From DTU018 sp029550685 (lineage in GTDB: Bacteria > Bacillota > Syntrophomonadia > Syntrophomonadales > Syntrophomonadaceae), in NCBI GenBank assembly GCA_035412805.1, contig DAONVO010000025.1:1-25603 (forward strand): a stretch of DNA of 25,603 nt. Reading direction: 5' to 3'. The notes beneath the pieces are model-generated. The model was given only the letters and a program-made list of their open reading frames with translations. It had not been told where the DNA came from and did no database searches. The position numbers and the translations under genes are program-made. Shown here one piece after another: positions 22,608 through 25,603 of the stretch. Positions within the stretch are counted from its first letter, which is position 1, and the number at the start of each line of letters is the position of its first letter.

Positions 22608-23969
22608 TTAAACCCTTTTCGATTGGGCATTTTTATTTACCATCATCCCGGCAGCCATGATAACCGCAAAAATAATCAAGTAGTAAAAGACTGCCTGGCC
22701 ATGAGCGTAACAGGCAGCAACTATCATGAACAGGCAGGCACAGATAGCCAAAGCCGGCATAACAAAACGCTTAAAAACATTCAAAGATTTCTCTTTTCTC
22801 ATCATCATTATAAAGATGGGTATATACATTCCATAAATGGTAACGATGGGAAGCTCGGAGCTGTCAAAGCTGAAAGGCCCAAACCAGGAAACAGGTGTTA
22901 AATTGGCTCCATAGAAATACAGCAGCCACACGCCACTTAAAAGGCCTCCTAAAATAGCAGCATTGGCGGGCATATTTGTGTTTTGATCAATTGATTGGTA
23001 GGTCTCAGGGCGAGGCCCCATGTTGCGGGCTGCCAGCGAGTAAAAACCACGAACACAACCCATCATCAAGCCATTCAGAGTGCCCAAGCAGGATATAACT
23101 ACTACTACAAACAGTATGGTTCCGCCCAGTTTAGAAAACAGAGTGGAGAATGCGATTTTTGCTCCCGTTTCACCGCCCTGCATAACAACACTATTGGGGA
23201 CTGCACCTGCCAGACCTATATAGTAGAGAATATAAATCAGAGCTACAAATAGAGTTCCAAAAGTAAGAGCCAAAGGAAGATTCCGCTTGGCATCTCTCAG
23301 TTCAGCATTGATGCTGGTGGCAATGATCCATCCCTCATAAGCAAAAGCAGTAGCCACCAGGGCGGTAAACAGAGGATTGCTGCCCACATCAGCTATAACC
23401 CCCTCAGTAAAATTGGTTACCAGTACCCCGTTTGACAATCCGGCAATAGTACCTACGACAGCCATCAGCGCCAGGGGAATCAGTTTAATGGCGGTGGTAG
23501 ATACCTGGAATTTACCAGCCAGCTTGGGAGAAAGGGCATTCATGGCAAAAATACTCATTAGATAAAACCCAGACAACGCCATTGCTTCACTGCCGGCAAT
23601 ATCCCATCCAAACAGAATACAGGTATAACGAGCCGAAACCCAGGCCAATACCGATGTCAAAGTAGGATAATAAATGGCTGCCATGAACCATCCCACAAAA
23701 TAGCCGTACTTTTCACCCACAGTAGCTTCAGCGTAATCCACTACCCCATTTACTTTTTCGTACTGGGTGGCCATGGTGGCAAAAACATAGGCACAAATAA
23801 TCATTATGATTCCACCCAACGCCCAGGCCAGAATACCTTGGGGAAGATTGCCGCCCGTAGCAACCAAAATCTTTTCCGCCTTAAAAAATACCCCGGCACC
23901 TATAACGATACCAACGACCATAGCTATTGCAGTTAAAAGCCCATACCTTTTTTGCAGCCCATTCTCCAT
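22608..23969 (-). CDS. APC-superfamily amino acid permease
   Basis: A 453-residue membrane protein with about twelve hydrophobic segments. The first carries GIVIGAGVFFKAEKIL, the unwound helix motif of APC amino acid transporters, and the fifth to sixth region FAYEGWIIATSINAELRD is typical of the family, including LAT-type exchangers. It should import or exchange an amino acid across the cytoplasmic membrane; the substrate is not predictable here. GGGGAG eight bases before the ATG and a good promoter upstream support the start. It is a single gene that ends facing the chemotaxis receptor gene. Confidence 0.92.
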   Translation of the reverse strand: MENGLQKRYGLLTAIAMVVGIVIGAGVFFKAEKILVATGGNLPQGILAWALGGIIMIICAYVFATMATQYEKVNGVVDYAEATVGEKYGYFVGWFMAAIYYPTLTSVLAWVSARYTCILFGWDIAGSEAMALSGFYLMSIFAMNALSPKLAGKFQVSTTAIKLIPLALMAVVGTIAGLSNGVLVTNFTEGVIADVGSNPLFTALVATAFAYEGWIIATSINAELRDAKRNLPLALTFGTLFVALIYILYYIGLAGAVPNSVVMQGGETGAKIAFSTLFSKLGGTILFVVVVISCLGTLNGLMMGCVRGFYSLAARNMGPRPETYQSIDQNTNMPANAAILGGLLSGVWLLYFYGANLTPVSWFGPFSFDSSELPIVTIYGMYIPIFIMMMRKEKSLNVFKRFVMPALAICACLFMIVAACYAHGQAVFYYLIIFAVIMAAGMMVNKNAQSKRV

Positions 23970-24030
23970 GATTCATTCTCCCCATTTCCTTTGATGTTAA
24001 AGTACCTATTCATGCCTTCAATCCGCTTAA

Positions 24031-24059
24031 ATTATATATGCATAGATAACCTAGGGCAA
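24031..24059 (-). promoter_or_regulatory. Sigma-A type promoter of the permease gene
   Basis: TTGCCC (24054-24059) and a perfect TATAAT (24031-24036) are 17 bases apart on the minus strand, giving a leader of about 55 bases before the ATG. Confidence 0.7.
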
Positions 24060-24242
24060 AAACAAATATTACCTTGGGAACGTGGGTATTTGAAGTATCT
24101 CGCTGCTTACCCGTAATCGGTCCTGGATACACCATCCCAATTGATATTAATTTCCCATATTTACCAAAAGGTTGTAATGATCCGGTGTCGAACTGTAATA
24201 AACGTCACTAAATGTCTAACTTTGGAAAGGATGGTCGAAATT

Positions 24243-25478
24243 ATGTTAGTTTTACGTCGCAACAAATATCTTCCTTGGTGTATATTGGCCTTACTGGTGA
24301 TTGCTGTTATACCGTTACCGGCTTATGCCAGTGACTATGGTGCAGAAGATCTAACTCTGGACAGCCAGGGCCCAGCCGTCAGCCAGCTGCAAAAAGACCT
24401 TAACGAATTAGGCTACTATAAAGGCAGTGTCGATGGCTGGTTTGGGCCCAAAACCCTAGAGGCTGTAAAGAGTTTCCAAAAAGCCCAGGGGCTGAAAGTG
24501 GATGGCCTGGTAGGTCAAAAAACCAAAGCTGCACTGAATGCTGCATTACAAGCTCAGACCAATCGCTTTGGCACCCAGGATCTGACCCTGGACAGCCGGG
24601 GGCCAGAGGTGACTCAGCTGCAGAAAGATCTTGCCGAGTTGGGTTTTTACACACGGAGTATTGATGGGTGGCTTGGTCCCAAAACCCAGGAAGCTGTCAT
24701 GGAGTTTCAAAAAGCCCAGGGACTAAAAGTAGATGGCCTGGTCGGTCCAAAAACTAAGGCCGTGCTGACTGCTGCTATGACCGGGGTTACGCCGTCAGCC
24801 ATAGCATCCGGCGCCAAGGAACCATCAGCCGCCAGTATAAAGCAGTACAATTCTCATGAAAAACCAATAGTTGACGCATTCCGGGCCAGCTACAAGGGAA
24901 GCCTGGCCGAAGCATTGGTAGGCCGCGCCATATGGTATATGGAATATGGTTTTATGAAATATGGACATACCAAGTATCCTGCTACCGGTTACATAGACTG
25001 CTCCAACTTCGTATCATTGGTTTATAAAGATTTCGGTTATTCCATTACCTCAGCCGCCAAAAACTATAACCAGGTTGGGGTTAAGGTAGAAGGAGTCTAT
25101 GCACAAAAAATACCCGGTACCTCCAAATATACCCTGGTAGGTACAGACAAGCTCAAGCCCGGTGATATCTTCACCTTCTGGAATTCTGATGCACCGGCTC
25201 GAACCCATATTGGACATGTAGCCATATATATGGGTGAGATCAACGGCAAACCATGCATTATTAACACTTGCAACGACCGCCCGACTGCCATAGGAATAAT
25301 CAACAACTTTGCCTACTGGTACGGCGAAAACCTGATCGAAGTGCGCCGGGTTTTGCCTGACAGCGCATTTGTCGCTGGAAGTAATTTTACTGATCAAGGA
25401 CCAGTGATTCCCGCCATATACCAGATCAAACCAGACAAAGTGATTATTCTGCCCAAATACCTTCGCACCGGGTTCTAA
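24243..25478 (+). CDS. Secreted NlpC/P60-like hydrolase with two peptidoglycan-binding repeats
   Basis: A 411-residue exported protein. A signal peptide (MLVLRRNKYLPWCILALLVI then AVIPLPAYA) precedes two PG_binding_1 domains (about residues 33-102 and 110-180, each with DLTLDS.GP..QLQKDL, DGW.GPKT and FQKAQGLKVDGLVG). A linker leads to an NlpC/P60-type domain with the nucleophile Cys 253 in DCSNFV, LKPGDIFTF, and the histidine in HIGHVAIY (His 325). Such enzymes cut peptide stems of the cell wall, often between D-glutamate and diaminopimelate. The frame is open from 24141, but those 34 residues are not signal-like and the ATG at 24243 is about ten bases behind GGAAAGG. It could act in growth, separation or spore germination. 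Linked on the plus strand to nothing else. Confidence 0.92.
   Translation: MLVLRRNKYLPWCILALLVIAVIPLPAYASDYGAEDLTLDSQGPAVSQLQKDLNELGYYKGSVDGWFGPKTLEAVKSFQKAQGLKVDGLVGQKTKAALNAALQAQTNRFGTQDLTLDSRGPEVTQLQKDLAELGFYTRSIDGWLGPKTQEAVMEFQKAQGLKVDGLVGPKTKAVLTAAMTGVTPSAIASGAKEPSAASIKQYNSHEKPIVDAFRASYKGSLAEALVGRAIWYMEYGFMKYGHTKYPATGYIDCSNFVSLVYKDFGYSITSAAKNYNQVGVKVEGVYAQKIPGTSKYTLVGTDKLKPGDIFTFWNSDAPARTHIGHVAIYMGEINGKPCIINTCNDRPTAIGIINNFAYWYGENLIEVRRVLPDSAFVAGSNFTDQGPVIPAIYQIKPDKVIILPKYLRTGF
24339..24782 (+). repeat. Internal tandem duplication of the wall-binding domain
   Basis: Two in-frame units of about 77 codons (first from 24339, second from 24570) code for nearly the same peptidoglycan-binding domain. 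Runs such as FQKAQGLKVDGLVG are unchanged between them. Confidence 0.8.
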
Positions 25479-25482
25479 GCAG

Positions 25483-25510
25483 AAAAAGGAGGCCACATTC
25501 CCGTAGCCTC
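25483..25510 (-). terminator. Terminator facing left at the window edge
   Basis: GAGGC (25489-25493) pairs with GCCTC (25506-25510). On the minus strand CCTTTTT follows. It would serve a minus-strand gene beyond the right edge and also lies just behind the hydrolase stop codon. Confidence 0.65.
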
Positions 25511-25511
25511 T

Positions 25512-25550
25512 CAGAGTGTCAAAAAAGTATATTAGCGGTTTTGCGTTCGA
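25512..25550. mobile_element. Start of a second copy of the MITE-like element
   Basis: CAGAGTGTCAAAAAAG equals the left end of the element at 15066 in 15 of 16 positions. The 39 bases as a whole agree at 31 positions with the reversed right end of that element (15247-15285), including GTTTTGCGTTCGA. As at 15044, a left-facing terminator hairpin stands directly before it. The copy is cut by the window edge or diverges after this point. Confidence 0.6.
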
Positions 25551-25561
25551 ATCGAGTAGGG

Positions 25562-25590
25562 TGCAGCTGCAGTAGCTGGCTGCAGCTGCA
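25562..25590. repeat. Paired TGCAGCTGCA palindromes
   Basis: Two copies of the ten-base palindrome TGCAGCTGCA (25562-25571 and 25581-25590) are nine bases apart and can form one long hairpin. It may belong to the element that starts at 25512. Confidence 0.5.
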
Positions 25591-25603
25591 TCCCTCTCAC
25601 AGA

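Noticed and set aside
24175..24204. TTGTAA / TAATAA promoter before the wall hydrolase gene
   Set aside because: The spacing is 18 bases but both boxes match consensus only partly, so I did not list it as a feature.
24045..24242. Riboswitch (ydaO/c-di-AMP type) before the wall hydrolase gene
   Set aside because: Such riboswitches often precede NlpC/P60 genes, but the conserved GGGGGACCCA-like core and paired stems are not present.

Overview
The window looks like chromosomal DNA of a spore-forming, anaerobic, moderately low-GC Gram-positive of the Clostridia, perhaps a Syntrophomonas-like lineage. This is inference. It rests on strong GGAGG ribosome binding sites, frequent TTG and GTG starts, hairpin-plus-U terminators, a DUF2975/XRE pair like Bacillus yoaS-yozG, FdhD, a sigma-54 activator, a two-cluster ferredoxin and a possible sporulation-type promoter. 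No rRNA, tRNA, CRISPR array, prophage or complete insertion sequence was seen.

Left part (1-5000), all minus strand. It holds a cysteine-rich DUF6144-like protein, a three-gene unit (DUF2975 membrane protein, YozG-like repressor, DUF4173-like membrane protein), a DUF4180 protein and a HEAT-like protein. Palindromic repeats with GGAAGC/GCTTCC ends lie between these genes, including a tandem pair directly behind a stop codon.

Middle (5000-11500). A plus-strand cysteine synthase is followed by minus-strand genes: a 473-residue protein of unknown function whose stop codon lies inside its terminator, a small membrane protein, an overlapping TetR/ferredoxin pair with a likely operator, a 302-residue protein of unknown function, and a DUF2089-headed fusion protein.

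11600-15000 is the most distinctive block. Four tightly coupled minus-strand genes encode five copies of one cysteine-framed, jelly-roll-like domain (LIRNGGFE at the start, TPGC.Y.L.FAE in the middle, VPC near the end) without signal peptides. They may be spore-surface proteins. Just upstream is a 220-bp structured element with inverted ends, sitting between two identical copies of a terminator hairpin. A relative of it begins at the right edge of the window.

15400-17600 encodes a cysteine desulfurase and FdhD on the minus strand. Together they would pass sulfur to the molybdenum or tungsten cofactor of a formate dehydrogenase. 17900-20900 holds a sigma-54 activator, then a short-chain dehydrogenase with a near-consensus -24/-12 promoter, which makes a self-contained regulatory pair. 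The right end has a chemotaxis receptor, an amino acid permease (minus strand) and a secreted two-repeat peptidoglycan-binding NlpC/P60-like hydrolase.
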